Positions 12,476 through 22,655 of a stretch of 64,000 nt of DNA are shown here, piece by piece; positions within the stretch are counted from its first letter, which is position 1; the number at the start of each line of letters is the position of its first letter. Source of the stretch: Coniochaeta sp. PMI_546. Lineage: Eukaryota > Ascomycota > Sordariomycetes > Coniochaetales > Coniochaetaceae. The notes beneath the pieces were generated by a model, which was not told the origin of the DNA, did no database searches, and saw only the letters and a list, made by a program, of their open reading frames with translations. The stretch lies in assembly GCA_021432605.1 (NCBI GenBank), contig MU271145.1:1240001-1304000 (forward strand), in the 5' to 3' direction. A program made the translations under genes and the position numbers.

Positions 12476-13358
12476 GTCGAGCGATTTGACCACTGAATAG
12501 CTCTTATAGATAGATGGATGACCCAGAGACCTGCAAGTAAACAGCGATTATACTTGTATGACTGTCCAGAATGGTATGAGGATTATTGCTCTGAGATCAC
12601 GCAGTTGAGGTCTGGGTTCCAAGGTGGGGGTGCTCTGACGAAGGCAGCTCCAGTCAGCTCTAGATTAGAAAGGCGTAGTTTGATGGAAAGCAGGTAAAGA
12701 AGCAAGACGACAGAAATGTCGAAGAAAGTCCACACCGGGTAGATGGTAGAGCTCGACTGAGAAACCTGTCTACCATGGGCAGGCAGTCCGAGGGGGGTTC
12801 CGTATGCTTGGGTCGCCAGCAGGTTGCCTTCTTTTTCTCAGCCGTGACGTGAACAGCTATCATGGGCTCTGGATGTATGCGGCTGCGACCACGGAGCTAA
12901 TACCCGACCCTGGACCTAGGACCTCACACTAGACTCTAAGGGCGATCACCTTACCGTGTCGCTGAAAGGTCAAACTAGGATCCTGGTCCGTTTTTGTCGC
13001 AGAACATTGACACAATTGGGGAAGACTCGCATCGAGCTTGGCCGCTATCTGTCAGGGACCCCTCTGCCCCTCTGGCTTTCTTTGAGGCTTGAACTGCCCC
13101 ACTATAACTTGGGGAATCACTGCTCCAGCTGCCGGAGTTTGCCGCTGAGCCTCGTGATTGGACATCGCCGAAGATGAGCAAACTGTAACTAAGGTACCTT
13201 AACCTTGGTGGTTGCAGAGGTACGTATTTGGGGCACTTCTACAATATCACGGTCAAGTTGTAGGTTTCCTCCTACGTTGTGATCACATCACGACTGGCAA
13301 CGCGAGCGTACCCTTCGGAGGCCCATGAGCGGCGGACTTTTGCCCGGCAGACGCGACC
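12476..13358. promoter_or_regulatory. Divergent promoter region between the CaMKK-type kinase and BET5
   Basis: The two flanking genes point away from each other across 883 bases, so this region must hold both promoters. Visible elements are an inverted CCAAT box (ATTGG at 13157-13161), 198 bases before the BET5 start, and the palindrome AAGGTACCTT at 13191-13200. An acceptor-like TTGCAG near 12530 on the minus strand suggests a leader intron of the kinase gene. Function is inferred from layout only. Confidence 0.5.
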
Positions 13359-13979
13359 ATGGTGGTCTACTCCTTCTATATCTTTGACCGGCATAGTAAG
13401 CTTAGGATATCCTCGAGATGTCCGCCTTCAGGACAAGACTAACTCCGTCAACCATCATGTAGCCGAGTGTATCTACGCAAGAACATGGCTCCCGTCCGAC
13501 CGGCCGTTGTCTTCTTCAACCGGCGCAGCAGCAGGAGCAGTGACAAACGGCGCTTCGAGACCGAAACGACAAGATGACAATGATAACACGGCCAAGCTCA
13601 TCTTCGGCACCGTCTTCAGCCTGCGGAACATGGTGCGCCGCTTAGGTGGCGATGATGATGCTTTTATCAGCTATCGCACAGCGCAGTACAAACTACACTA
13701 TTACGAAACCCCTAGCAACACGCGCTTCGTGATGCTGACCGACACGTCGACGATGAGCATGAGGAACGTGCTTCATCAGATATACATCAATCTCTGGGTT
13801 GAGTACGGTATGGCAATTATCCAAGTGTCGATCTCGTTGGAGTGCATGAGCTTGGGCTGATCCTTTGGTTACCAGTTGTGAAGAACCCCTTGTCACCGGT
13901 CGAGCACAAAGGCGGTGAAGGTGTTAAGAACGAGCTATTTGAGCTTGGACTTGATCAATTCGTTCGCAGCCTTATGTGA
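13359..13979 (+). CDS. BET5: TRAPP complex subunit Bet5 (TRAPPC1)
   Basis: Bet5 is a small longin-fold subunit of the TRAPP complexes, which act as exchange factors for the Rab Ypt1 in ER-to-Golgi and Golgi traffic. The model joins 13359-13395, 13463-13807 and 13876-13979 (161 residues). The joins restore the family sequence: MVVYSFYIFDRH with TECIYARTWLP across intron 1, and WVEY with VVKNPLSPVEHKGGEG across intron 2. Family hallmarks include KLIFGTVFSLRNMVRRLGG, YKLHYYETPSNTRFVMLTD and the C-terminal FELGLDQFV. A Ser/Ala-rich loop of about 25 residues after RTWLP makes it longer than compact family members. It is divergent from the CaMKK-type kinase. Confidence 0.94.
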
Positions 13980-15144
13980 ACGACGCCAGAATTCGACAGC
14001 AAGAGCTATACCACGCGTTGACAGACCGACGCCCGCCGATCAAAAAAGAGTCCCCCATTAGTACATGGAATCATGTCTTTCTTCTGAGACTTCCGAGGCT
14101 TGATGGATGAGAGACACAGCACGATCGAGCGATATGGTATATTTGGGCATTCGTGGGTTGTTGTTAGCAGCTTGGTCGCAGCACTGGGACAACATAGGCT
14201 TTGGACACCCGGAAGCCAGCGGCTTAGTAACCTGGGGTGACGATCTCTGCGGTAGCAGGCGATGGATGTGTATGCCAAAAGAACAGACCATGATGTGCAA
14301 GGAGACCAGAAAGGCGAGCTGATCGGGACTTTCTCCTCGAGCTCAGGTTTGAAAGGTGGTCTCGCTGAGATAACCCTAACCCTGATTAAGCAGATTCCCA
14401 GGAGGCTCAAATCCGAGTCAATGGTGCCGCCCCACCACTTTAAACCCCTGTGATGTCCATCCCACCGGCTCGTTATCGCCGTGCATAATCTTGTGAACCT
14501 GGTGCGGAGACCACCTGAGCACCTCCCTGGCACCGTCGCCTGCTGACTGCCTGTCTGCAAACCTTGAAAGCCGCGTGTCGCCGGTGGCTTGCATCTTGGA
14601 TATCTACTTTGCAATTAGATCTACTTGGGTCTTGCTTGACTTCGTCGTTGATAGCCACACAGCACAGTCTACGAGTGCCCAAGTCGGATACCATCACTCC
14701 CAAGAAGCGGCTGGTCGTTAACTTCAAGTCGAGCCGTCTTTCGTCCGAACCCGTTGTTGCTTTGCCCTGGCATAAGGTACACAACCTGTACCACACATCG
14801 GATTGACATCTCGTGCGTCGAAGTGGTTGAAGGAGTGAATGTGAAAAACAGTGAGACTTACTGAGTCAGTCAAGTCGCACTGAACGAGACGACATCATCG
14901 GGGCCGAGGAGGTGAAGCGGGTCCGTTGGCATACCTGCCTTCAACTCTCCCAGCGAAGTAGTTCGTAACTCTGGACTCCGGTGCGTCACTGGTCGATAGG
15001 ACAACACTTGGTTCGAGGTCCTTGAATCTAGAAATCAACAACACCATCATCCCCCCCCCGGTCTCGCATCAACTTCCTGCATCACAAAAGCGAGACTTTG
15101 ACACACATCTCATCTCGCGATAGCCACAACAGACAGCCGCAACC
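13980..15144. other. Intergenic region between BET5 and the yippee gene
   Basis: Both neighbours point right, so this holds the 3' end of BET5 and the promoter of the yippee-family gene. A minus-strand open frame of about 200 codons (14006-14614) has no motif and I do not accept it. A telomere-like TAACCCTAACCCT lies at 14371-14383. The last 100 bases are rich in CA and CT, as expected of a leader. Confidence 0.55.
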
Positions 15145-15543
15145 ATGGGTCTATCCTACAATACCTACCTCTCCGGGGCCAAGATCTACGGCTGCAAGAA
15201 CTGCAAGACGCATCTCTCTAATCACGACGACATCATCAGTCGCGTAAGCCTTCACCCCTAGACTCATCCAGCCCACCGCCTCCTTACCCACGGCTAACAA
15301 GAAGACCAGAACTTCCGTGGCCAGCATGGCAAAGCCTTCCTTTTTCACACCGTCGTCAACATCGAAACGGGCGAGCCCAGCGAGCGCAACATGACGACCG
15401 GCCGCCACATCGTGCGCGACATCACCTGCCGCCAGTGCAAGGAGACGGTCGGCTGGAAGTACGACAAGGCTTACGAGACGAGCGAGAAGTACAAGGAGGG
15501 CAAATTCATACTCGAGGCTGAGCTTCTGTGTACCGTGAGCTGA
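15145..15543 (+). CDS. MOH1: Yippee/Moh1-family zinc-binding protein
   Basis: Yippee proteins are small, highly conserved eukaryotic zinc-binding proteins. Yeast Moh1 is the fungal member, and some relatives serve in GID-type E3 ligase complexes. The model joins 15145-15243 and 15310-15543 (110 residues, the usual length). The zinc-ligand pairs are CKNC at Cys17/Cys20 and CRQC at Cys73/Cys76. Other family signatures are YLSGAKIYGCKNCKTHL, NFRGQHGKAFLF and GWKYDKAYE. The intron (GTAAGC to CCAG) is phase 0 and carries an in-frame stop, so splicing is required. The protein ends ELLCTVS; the terminal GTGAGC could also act as a donor, so a further small exon cannot be excluded. Confidence 0.92.
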
Positions 15544-16156
15544 AAGGGCGAGCAACACCATGGAGGTCAGGCTTGCGGCTGGCTGCTTGTAGAGAAGTTG
15601 GAGAATGTGTCAATGACTAACGAGGCAAAGGAGACCTCCTGTGAAGATTGATGCCAAGGACTTGTTTTGTGTTTACATTTGGCGGAGCATTGCTACGTTT
15701 CATGGCCGGCGTATTGGTTTGTTAGTTGGCAAGGCTGGGCGCAGCCTGGTCACACTCGGGGGTTTCACACTTGCTTTACTCTCTTGGCCATTATTATGCA
15801 CAGCCGCGGCGGTAGCAGGACTGAACTAGGCTTTTTACCAAACCACTAGCAACCACTAGCAGCGTAGGAAGACATGGCCATTCTACTGGTTTATTGAGTA
15901 TCTTCTCGTCGAAAACCAGAACACAAACGAAACACGAACAGCGAGATATGGGCTGTCTAGTGGCGGAAGTCACGGAGTAGTATTTAAGGTCCTTCTGAGC
16001 TTATCTACATTGCCGCCGTTATATCACAACGTGGCTTGTCCAGAAAGTGAGATCCAAGCCATGCCGATGCAAATACCACTATGAACCAGAACCCGGAGAG
16101 CGACCCAACAACGCCAGCCCTATGCCTTATAGATCAAAGAGCTACAAATGGTGAGC
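15544..16156. other. Convergent intergenic region
   Basis: This 613-base gap lies between the convergent yippee and SLC35F6-type genes and should hold both 3' untranslated regions. A short direct repeat (AACCACTAGC twice) lies at about 15840-15860. I see nothing else in it. Confidence 0.6.
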
Positions 16157-17511
16157 CTAGTTATGCTCGATGGGCTCCTCAGGCAACAACTCCTCAACAG
16201 GCTCTCTCGCCTTGAGGAACTCGAAAGGCGGCTGGACCAGGCCGTTGAACAGGAAAGTAAAGTACACCAGCAAGGCGAAGCCGACCACCTGCAGCCACTT
16301 GAACGTCTCCCATCCGAGGCCGAGAGACACGATCCAAATGAACAGCGTACGGCAGGTGTCAATGGTAGACCGCGATGTCGCGCTGACGGTCCTGGTGACG
16401 GACAAGCCAAAGAAGTTGAAACCGCTAGGGCACGATTAGTAAACGGCACTCTCAACGCGACCAGTGGAAAGGAGGAACTCACCCGATGCTGACCATGATC
16501 GCCAAACTGCTTAGCGCAACAGCCCGGTTGTGCGTAACCTGCCGCCACCCCTCAACCATATCAAACGGGCCGTAGCGTCCAGCCTCCGTCCTGCCCACCG
16601 CAAAGTGCAGCACAATCATCCCCAACACCGTGACGACAAATCCAAAGAGACCTTCCCACCCGACAACCACAATTGGCTCAATCTCTGTCCTCTCCAGGAT
16701 CCACTCCTCCAGCACAAACTGCGTAGCTGTAAATATCTGTGCCCCAGCAATCATCAAGACGCCCGCTATCGCCCTCAGCGTGTCGGCACTGACATCCGCC
16801 TGCCCCGTCCCGTGAGCCTCGACCTTCTTAGGGTCGGGCCACAGGGCGCCCGCCAGTCCGACGATGGCCACGCCCGTCATGACTCCGACCAGCGAAAGCC
16901 ACTGGAACAGATGCAGTTTCCGCCGCAGGAAGACGACGCTGAACAGCCCCACGAACAGAACCAGCGCGCCGCGCGTCATCTGGTAGATGCTCGCCGCCAC
17001 CAGCAACAGACCGGCGTTCATGAGCGTCGTGCCGAGGATGTCGCATATCGCCGGCAGCGAGAGCAACAGCACCCTCCAGCCCCGCAGAGCGTTGGGGTCT
17101 TTTCTGTGCCCGCTTCCGTTGAGCGCGGTGTCGGAGCGGATGCTCGCGCCGTCGGTATCGTCGGCCGTGGGCACGGCCTCGTAGGATTGGGACGAGGTCT
17201 TGGACATGTAGCGCCGCCAGAGCGCCATGCCGCCCACAACCAGCCAGCAGCCCATCTCGCCGACGAACATCTGCGCTGATTGCAGTACCGGCTGCTCGAA
17301 GGCGCGGCGGTTCTTTGGATCGGGGTCTGTGCAGTTGCGGACGCATTGGTTGTCCTTTTCGGGAGGAAATTGTCAGTTCGGTCTTCTAGCTGTGTGAGGG
17401 GGGAAGAGGGAGGGGGGGGTCTCGTACTTGGAACTTGGTTAGGAGGGTGTTGCAGACGCCTGTTAGCAGCATCATGCCCACAAGAAGAGGGATTGCGGCT
17501 CGGGGAGCCAT
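16157..17511 (-). CDS. SLC35F6-type (EamA fold) membrane transporter
   Basis: This multi-pass membrane protein of the drug/metabolite transporter superfamily resembles SLC35F6 (TANGO9). Its substrate is unproven and the animal protein has been placed in lysosome or mitochondria. The model is complement(16157-16424, 16483-17354, 17428-17511), 407 residues. Intron 1 joins LLTKFQ to DNQCVRNC and intron 2 joins IMVSIG to GFNFFGLSVTR. The N-terminus is a hydrophobic first helix. A hydrophilic loop lies at about 75-115. Then come paired EamA-like helices with the signatures GTTLMNAGLLL, IYQMTRGALVLFVGLFSV, GAQIFTATQFVLEEWIL and SATSRSTIDTCRTLFIWIVSLGLGWE (start of that last block). About nine or ten helices are expected. 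The short tail is acidic and leucine-rich. Confidence 0.9.
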
Positions 17512-18277
17512 GGTTGTGATTGCTTCAGAAGGACCTCGAATGCTGTTGGGATACAGGATAATGATTTCAGATGGAGATGGTTCTGGTACGGTTGCCTGAA
17601 ACAGGCAGTGGCCTCGAGGAGCCGGAGTGGATAAGGCTCGGGGATGGTTCAATTGATATTGACCGGTCAGCCAAGAGGAGGTTTGAATAAGGCTTGGAGA
17701 TAAAGGAGAGGTACTGGTGGTTACACAAATGAAAGACAGCTCCTCCGCTGGAGGAATGGTTCAAGGCCTCACTGCAGTCAGCTGTTGTCCTTTGTAAGGT
17801 AAGGTAAGGTAGGTGAGACTGGTGAGGTCTGTTCCGTTTCGGGTTGGCAGATGGGGTCATACCGCTAGCCGCAGCCGATAAGCGGATCCACTTCTGAAGC
17901 TCCTTGTGCTCGTGACGTCGGCACTGCCGCTCACTTCAACTTTACGTGTACACGTGTAGATAAGGTTTGCCTTTTAACCACCCTTTCGTGATGCGGATAT
18001 CCACAAGACGAACTGGCTTGTATATATGTTTCGTAATGCTGAGAGTTTATAGCTTCATTCGTATCTGTGATCTATAGTACCCTCAGCACAGCGGATGTTC
18101 ATCAACCGAACCCAGGTGACAGTGCGTGTAGAAGGCCTACGTAGCCGCTTTCCTTGTAACTCCAGGCTCTAAACCATGGAACACTATCCAAACTTTAGGT
18201 ATCCAAGCCCCCCGATGCGCTCAAATGCATTATCACAAAAGCAAAAGCCACGCGGTCGTCGCCTAGTCGTTGCTCGA
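17512..18277. promoter_or_regulatory. Upstream region of the SLC35F6-type gene
   Basis: Both neighbours are on the minus strand, so this 766 bases holds the promoter of the transporter and the 3' flank of the DUF2985 gene. It contains three TAAGG units at 17795-17811 and a 12-base perfect palindrome ACGTGTACACGT at 17944-17955, about 435 bases before the start codon. Confidence 0.45.
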
Positions 18278-19696
18278 CTAAGTCTTTCCAAGCCCGAGCA
18301 CCTTCTTCGCCTTGCTCGTCTTGTCTCCAGTCGCCTCTTCATCCGTGACCTTGTCCTTTGGTTTCTTGGCCTTGATATTATTGTAATGCAGAATGCCCTG
18401 CTCCTTGTCACGGGCCAGCTTCTGCTTGTCCTGGTCGGTCAGAGGAACGCCCTCGATGCTCTTCACCTTTTTGCCTTCGATAAACGACACAATGCCTCCG
18501 GCAGCTGCAACAATAGACGCCAGTGCTACGAAAAGGCCGGTTGACCACGAGGGTCGATCGTATCTGTTCAAGCCCCACATGAACCCGGAGAGGACAGCCT
18601 GCAGGAAGGTGTTCCCAACCATGGTCCAGATGAAGAAATCCATCTTCCAGGGCGCCGTGGGGGGAGCTCGAACCCCAGTCAAAGGCGGATCAGGGGTCTT
18701 CTCGACGGGATAAGGCACGCTGCCAAGAGGTACGTCCTCCGGAATGTTACCAGGCCCGACGTCCAATGGCAGCACCTCGGATCCTTCGAGGCGGAACCAA
18801 TCGTTCTTGAGGCCAGCCAGACGTCGCCAAGCTTCCTCGTTCTTTAGGACGCGATACTTTAGTAGGTAGTACCAGTCGCGAAATCTCCACGGGGCCAGTC
18901 CAAATCCTGTGACGCAGAAGAGCGCGTTGAGAATCTGCGAATCGATCTCGATCCATATCCGGCGCGGAGAGTTGATATCGTTGCACGTTGGGTAGCACAT
19001 GGCCGGCGAGGCATTGCAAAGTAGGAGGAACAGCATGCCACCCCATGCAACAACGTTGAGTCCGTATATCACCCAGAAAAAGCCCCAGAACGTCGTGGAA
19101 AATTTCCACGCAGTGATCAGCCCCTGCTTGAACGACTCTTGCCACGTATACTTGGGCGGGAAGTGGTAGCCGTTGTCGAATGGTTCCTTGAGCTCAGCAT
19201 CGGCCGCTCCTTGATCTGCAATCGATGTGTGGTCGGAGGCTGTTTTCTTTCGCTCATTCGTTCTTGAATCTTGTTCCACTGTCTGGCCGTCCCGTTTTTT
19301 CTCTTGGTACTCCTCGTTATTCGAAGAGGAAGGCTCGCGGTCCAATGGCGTGCCGACGACCGGCTCCGGGGCCGTGCTCGGAATGGGTGCCAACGGAGCG
19401 CTGGGTGACTTCTGCCCTGATGAAGAGCGATGCTGTCGGCCGGTTCTATCGACAGAAAGGACGGATGCAGCGAATTCCCCAGTGGTAGCCATGAATCCAG
19501 CTGGAGGACTCGACTCCTCAAACTGTTTCGACAACCTTCGAATACTGCCTCCAAATGACGACCTAGAGACACCGCGGGCTCTTGCGGAAGGGGTATCGCT
19601 GGTGCGCCGGATCGGGGATGTAGGCGGAGTGAAGGAGTCATGTCGAGCGGCGGCGAAGGCCGGGAACGGCTCGACTGGAGTCGACGGTTCAGCCAT
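18278..19696 (-). CDS. DUF2985-family fungal membrane protein, single exon
   Basis: This 472-residue protein belongs to the fungal DUF2985 family, whose members have no settled function. The first 180 residues are disordered, Ser/Pro-rich and likely cytosolic. A conserved membrane region follows: a helix at about 200-228, a Cys-rich stretch (CNASPAMCYPTC) at 227-238, a second helix near 253-270, and two more hydrophobic segments at about 360-410. The family-like GFGLAPWRFRDWYYLLKYR follows the second helix. The tail is lysine-rich and hydrophilic. No intron is needed. The ATG at 19696 opens MAEPSTPVEPFPAF and no competing upstream in-frame ATG is seen. Confidence 0.88.
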   Translation of the reverse strand: MAEPSTPVEPFPAFAAARHDSFTPPTSPIRRTSDTPSARARGVSRSSFGGSIRRLSKQFEESSPPAGFMATTGEFAASVLSVDRTGRQHRSSSGQKSPSAPLAPIPSTAPEPVVGTPLDREPSSSNNEEYQEKKRDGQTVEQDSRTNERKKTASDHTSIADQGAADAELKEPFDNGYHFPPKYTWQESFKQGLITAWKFSTTFWGFFWVIYGLNVVAWGGMLFLLLCNASPAMCYPTCNDINSPRRIWIEIDSQILNALFCVTGFGLAPWRFRDWYYLLKYRVLKNEEAWRRLAGLKNDWFRLEGSEVLPLDVGPGNIPEDVPLGSVPYPVEKTPDPPLTGVRAPPTAPWKMDFFIWTMVGNTFLQAVLSGFMWGLNRYDRPSWSTGLFVALASIVAAAGGIVSFIEGKKVKSIEGVPLTDQDKQKLARDKEQGILHYNNIKAKKPKDKVTDEEATGDKTSKAKKVLGLGKT

Positions 19697-20752
19697 GGCG
19701 GCTGGCCGTACGTTCGGAAGGGAGAATACTAGACAAAGACTGTGCTCTGCACGGAAAGGGCTTGCAGCGTTGTAAGACGGTTTATCAGGTCAAGGGTTCA
19801 TTAGCCGAAATAATAGTGAACGGGGCGAACTTGTCGAATCTGTCGGAAAGGACCAGTCAATGGATGATGGAAAGTAATGATACAACGAACCGAGAAGAAC
19901 AAGCAAGCACACAGGGCGCAGCGACTATAAAATGGTCTTGTGGGAACAAAGTACTCCGCATCGACAACTCGTGCAGTTAAATACCCCTAAAGGATACCGA
20001 GAAGTCGGGGAAAAGCTAGAACATGGGAAAAGATGAAAAGGTGTGGTAGATGACGATTGTCAAGTTGTCAGCACCCTTGGCTATCCTTGGCCTCTTCGCT
20101 GTTTCGAATCAGGTGCCTTGTTTGATTGAGTGGGCCTCATTCCATGGTCGTCAATACACGTATTCGGTGCAACCCCTGCGGAAGTTCCCATCATCAACGG
20201 GCCACGGGCCACGGCTCTTTCGCGAACCCCGTGTTGCCGTGTGAGGCTTGTGGAACCGGTGATGTCAGTTCGCAGGTTTGCGAAGGCGGCAAAATATCAA
20301 GTCTTGCTGAGATTGAACGATTCATGTCACTGTTTGACTTGCCGTGATTACACCCAACAACGGCTATTCAGGTACTTGGAAAGGCACGGCCAAACTCTAT
20401 CTCTTGTAAAGTTAAGGTAGGTCATCGTAAAGATGCCGGCAGCATCTTTTCCAATTGGCGAGATAAGGGTCCACCAAAGCACCACAGCACGACTCACAGA
20501 GTCAGTCAGCCCAGCGACAGGGCCACTTTTTAAGATTTAAGCTCCTCCTGCTCGTTCTGGCCCTTCTGAGCCCCGGCATCCTGCGCTGCCTTGTCTGCCT
20601 GCCCGTGCTGACAGTGGGGTCGCTGCAGGTGCTGCCGCGGCAGCTGTGGGTCTTGGATTTGCTTTGAATTTTTGTTGGCAGTGGACATTCCAAGGTCGCG
20701 ATATCGTTCGAACATTCCGCATTCTTATCCCGTCTCGCGGACGAAACTGAAG
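19697..20752. promoter_or_regulatory. Divergent promoter region between the DUF2985 gene and SEN15
   Basis: The two genes start in opposite directions across 1,056 bases, so both promoters lie here. A small direct repeat GGGCCAC twice is at about 20199-20212. No coding sequence or RNA gene is seen. Confidence 0.45.
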
Positions 20753-21232
20753 ATGTCCACCTCCTCGTACCTTGAGGCTCTGGCGCAGACGGTGCTCTTC
20801 AATCTGGAGAATCAGCATGACTGGACCGAGCTACGCACCCACCGGATACCGGGCCTCTCCAGACCTTTGATATCGGGTCTCCCGCCGCGCCGGCTTTACG
20901 TCCATCCCGACGAACAAATCGACATTATCATGGCCGAGAAAAACAGGAAAGAGCGTATTCCTCAGCCTCCAGAGTTCGAATGGGTACTGCCCACCCACCT
21001 GGCCGAGAAATGGTCCCTCAAAGCCTTTGCCGAAGTCTTTGACGCAATCGAGCCGATTCCCCCATCCGACAACCCGCAGGAGTCTACTGATCTTGAGGAC
21101 GAAGATGCGCAATGGAAACAGTGGAGGGGTCCGAAACGTGGCAAGAGGATCCTTTTGTCAACTGTCCAGGACGATTCAACTGTTACCTACTACCTGATGC
21201 ATGACGGCATCGTCAAGCCTCGCCAGAACTAA
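20753..21232 (+). CDS. SEN15: tRNA-splicing endonuclease subunit Sen15
   Basis: Sen15 is the small structural partner of the heterotetrameric endonuclease (Sen2, Sen34, Sen54, Sen15) that removes introns from pre-tRNAs. This 159-residue single-exon gene carries the Sen15 domain from residue 5 to the end, including YLEALAQTVLFNLENQHDW, PPRRLYVHPDEQI, FEWVLPTHLAEKWSLKAF and the closing strands ILLSTVQDDSTVTYYLMHDG. No catalytic His/Lys triad is expected in Sen15. An in-frame ATG at 20672 exists, but the 27 residues it would add do not resemble the family, so 20753 is chosen. It is tail to tail with the alcohol dehydrogenase, the stops being only 66 bases apart. Confidence 0.9.
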   Translation: MSTSSYLEALAQTVLFNLENQHDWTELRTHRIPGLSRPLISGLPPRRLYVHPDEQIDIIMAEKNRKERIPQPPEFEWVLPTHLAEKWSLKAFAEVFDAIEPIPPSDNPQESTDLEDEDAQWKQWRGPKRGKRILLSTVQDDSTVTYYLMHDGIVKPRQN

Positions 21233-21298
21233 AACGGTTCCGCCTGTTCAAAGTATGGCAGATTCTCTTCCTCGCAAAATCCGAGGCAAACGACTTGC

Positions 21299-22655
21299 TT
21301 AGGGTCTGAAAATGACCTTCTGGACTTTCATATTGTCGAAAAGATCGTATCCCTCCACGGCATCCGCCAAAGGCATGATCTTATCGAACATGAAGCTGGG
21401 GGCGAGATCAGTATCCGCAGTGCCTTAGTCTTCCATCTCTGACGGATGGAACATACCTGAATTTGTCTTGGTTCTTGGCCAGGACCTCGAGGGCTTCAGG
21501 AAATATCGACCGCACTGGACATCGTCCCATCTGAACTCTAAAGTTCTTGCTGTGCACTTGTTAGCTTTGAGGATGTCTTCTTGCTGGAGGTCTGTGTTCT
21601 TTACCTGTATGCTTCAGCGCCGGTCCATGGGATCTGTGGAAGGTATTAGCTGGGCTCAGTGTCGTCTGTTTGCTCGGAAAGGGGCTACACACCTCTGCAT
21701 TATGCACACCAATACTGCTGATGGCGCCAAACGGCCTCAAGAGGTCGTATGCAGTCCTGAGACCCGGACTGAGACCAACCACTTCAATCACCGCATCCGC
21801 GCCACGGCCTTCCGTCACCGTCTTGATTCTGTCGACCATACCCTCCTTGTCTTTCGCAAAATTGAGTGGCTCAGCCCCTAGCTTCCTTGCAAGCTCGAGA
21901 CGGCTCTCCACGCTATCGACGGCAAAGAGATGTTTCGGTCGGTGCTCCAGGGCTGAGACTATGGCGCAAAGACCGACCGGTCCACATCCGACAACAACGA
22001 CGGTCGCATCACCAGGCTGTATCGGCTCGATCAGCTTGAAAGCGTTCTTGGCACCGAAGTAGCCAGTCGGGAAGATATCGGCCATCAAGATGAGAGCATT
22101 ATCTTTGATCTGAGCGGGGGCCTTCATCGCGGTCCCGTCGGCGTACGGAACACGGACATACTCAGCCTGGCCGCCGTCAAGCTTCTCGCAGCCGAACAAC
22201 GTGGAGTTGACGCAGCGCGAGGAGAATCCGTTGCGACAGTAGAAGCAGTCCATGCAGGAGACGGTAAAAGGGGAGACGACCTTGTCGCCGACCCTAATCG
22301 TCTTGACTTGGCTGCCGACCTCTGTCACTATACCGGTGAACTCATGACCCATGATGAATCCTGTTCCGGACTTTTGGTGGCCTCTAAATGTATGGAGTTC
22401 TCTTAATCGCGGCGTTAGCAGACAAGCATCAGGACATGCAAGTAAGGATGAATCATACGAGCCACAGAGAGCAGTTGCTGCCACCTTCACAATGATGTCC
22501 TTGGGATCGATAACTGGGATTGACGTCGATCAGCTCAGAAAACAATCGGCCAGGCAGGGTATGGCATTCTCACTTTGCGGTATGGGACGGTCTTGGACGG
22601 ACACCTTCTTGGGGCCATCGAAGACGACGGCTTTCATAGTCTTTGCGGTCGACAT
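21299..22655 (-). CDS. Zinc-dependent alcohol dehydrogenase (medium-chain family), six exons
   Basis: This is a medium-chain NAD(P)-dependent dehydrogenase with a GroES-like fold, probably oxidising an alcohol or hydroxymethyl substrate. The model is complement(21299-21395, 21457-21549, 21605-21633, 21693-22401, 22459-22513, 22574-22655), 354 residues. Likely catalytic zinc ligands are Cys44, His65 and Glu66 (GHEFTG). The structural zinc cysteines are 95, 98, 101 and 109 (CMDCFYCRNGFSSRC). The Rossmann motif is VVGCGPVGLCA. Splicing rebuilds ALCGSELHTFRGHQKSG, IPWTGAEAYSKNFRVQMGR and FSFMFDKIMPLADAVEGYD. Intron 2 (57 bases) is in frame without a stop. One exon is only 29 bases. The subfamily resembles bacterial glutathione-independent dehydrogenases, but the substrate cannot be read from the sequence. 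Confidence 0.9.

Noticed and set aside
14006-14614. Minus-strand open frame of about 200 codons in the gap after BET5
   Set aside because: It has no motif, Cys/Arg/Ser-rich composition typical of chance frames, and overlaps other frames equally open. No splice or start support.
15001-15025. GGTTCGAGG resembling a tRNA B box
   Set aside because: Spacing to the following CC is off by one and there is no acceptor stem, A box or T run around it.
16530-17279. Plus-strand open frame of 249 codons opposite the SLC35F6-type gene
   Set aside because: It is antisense to a well-supported transporter exon; its Gln/His/Arg-rich composition is a mirror of the hydrophobic coding strand.
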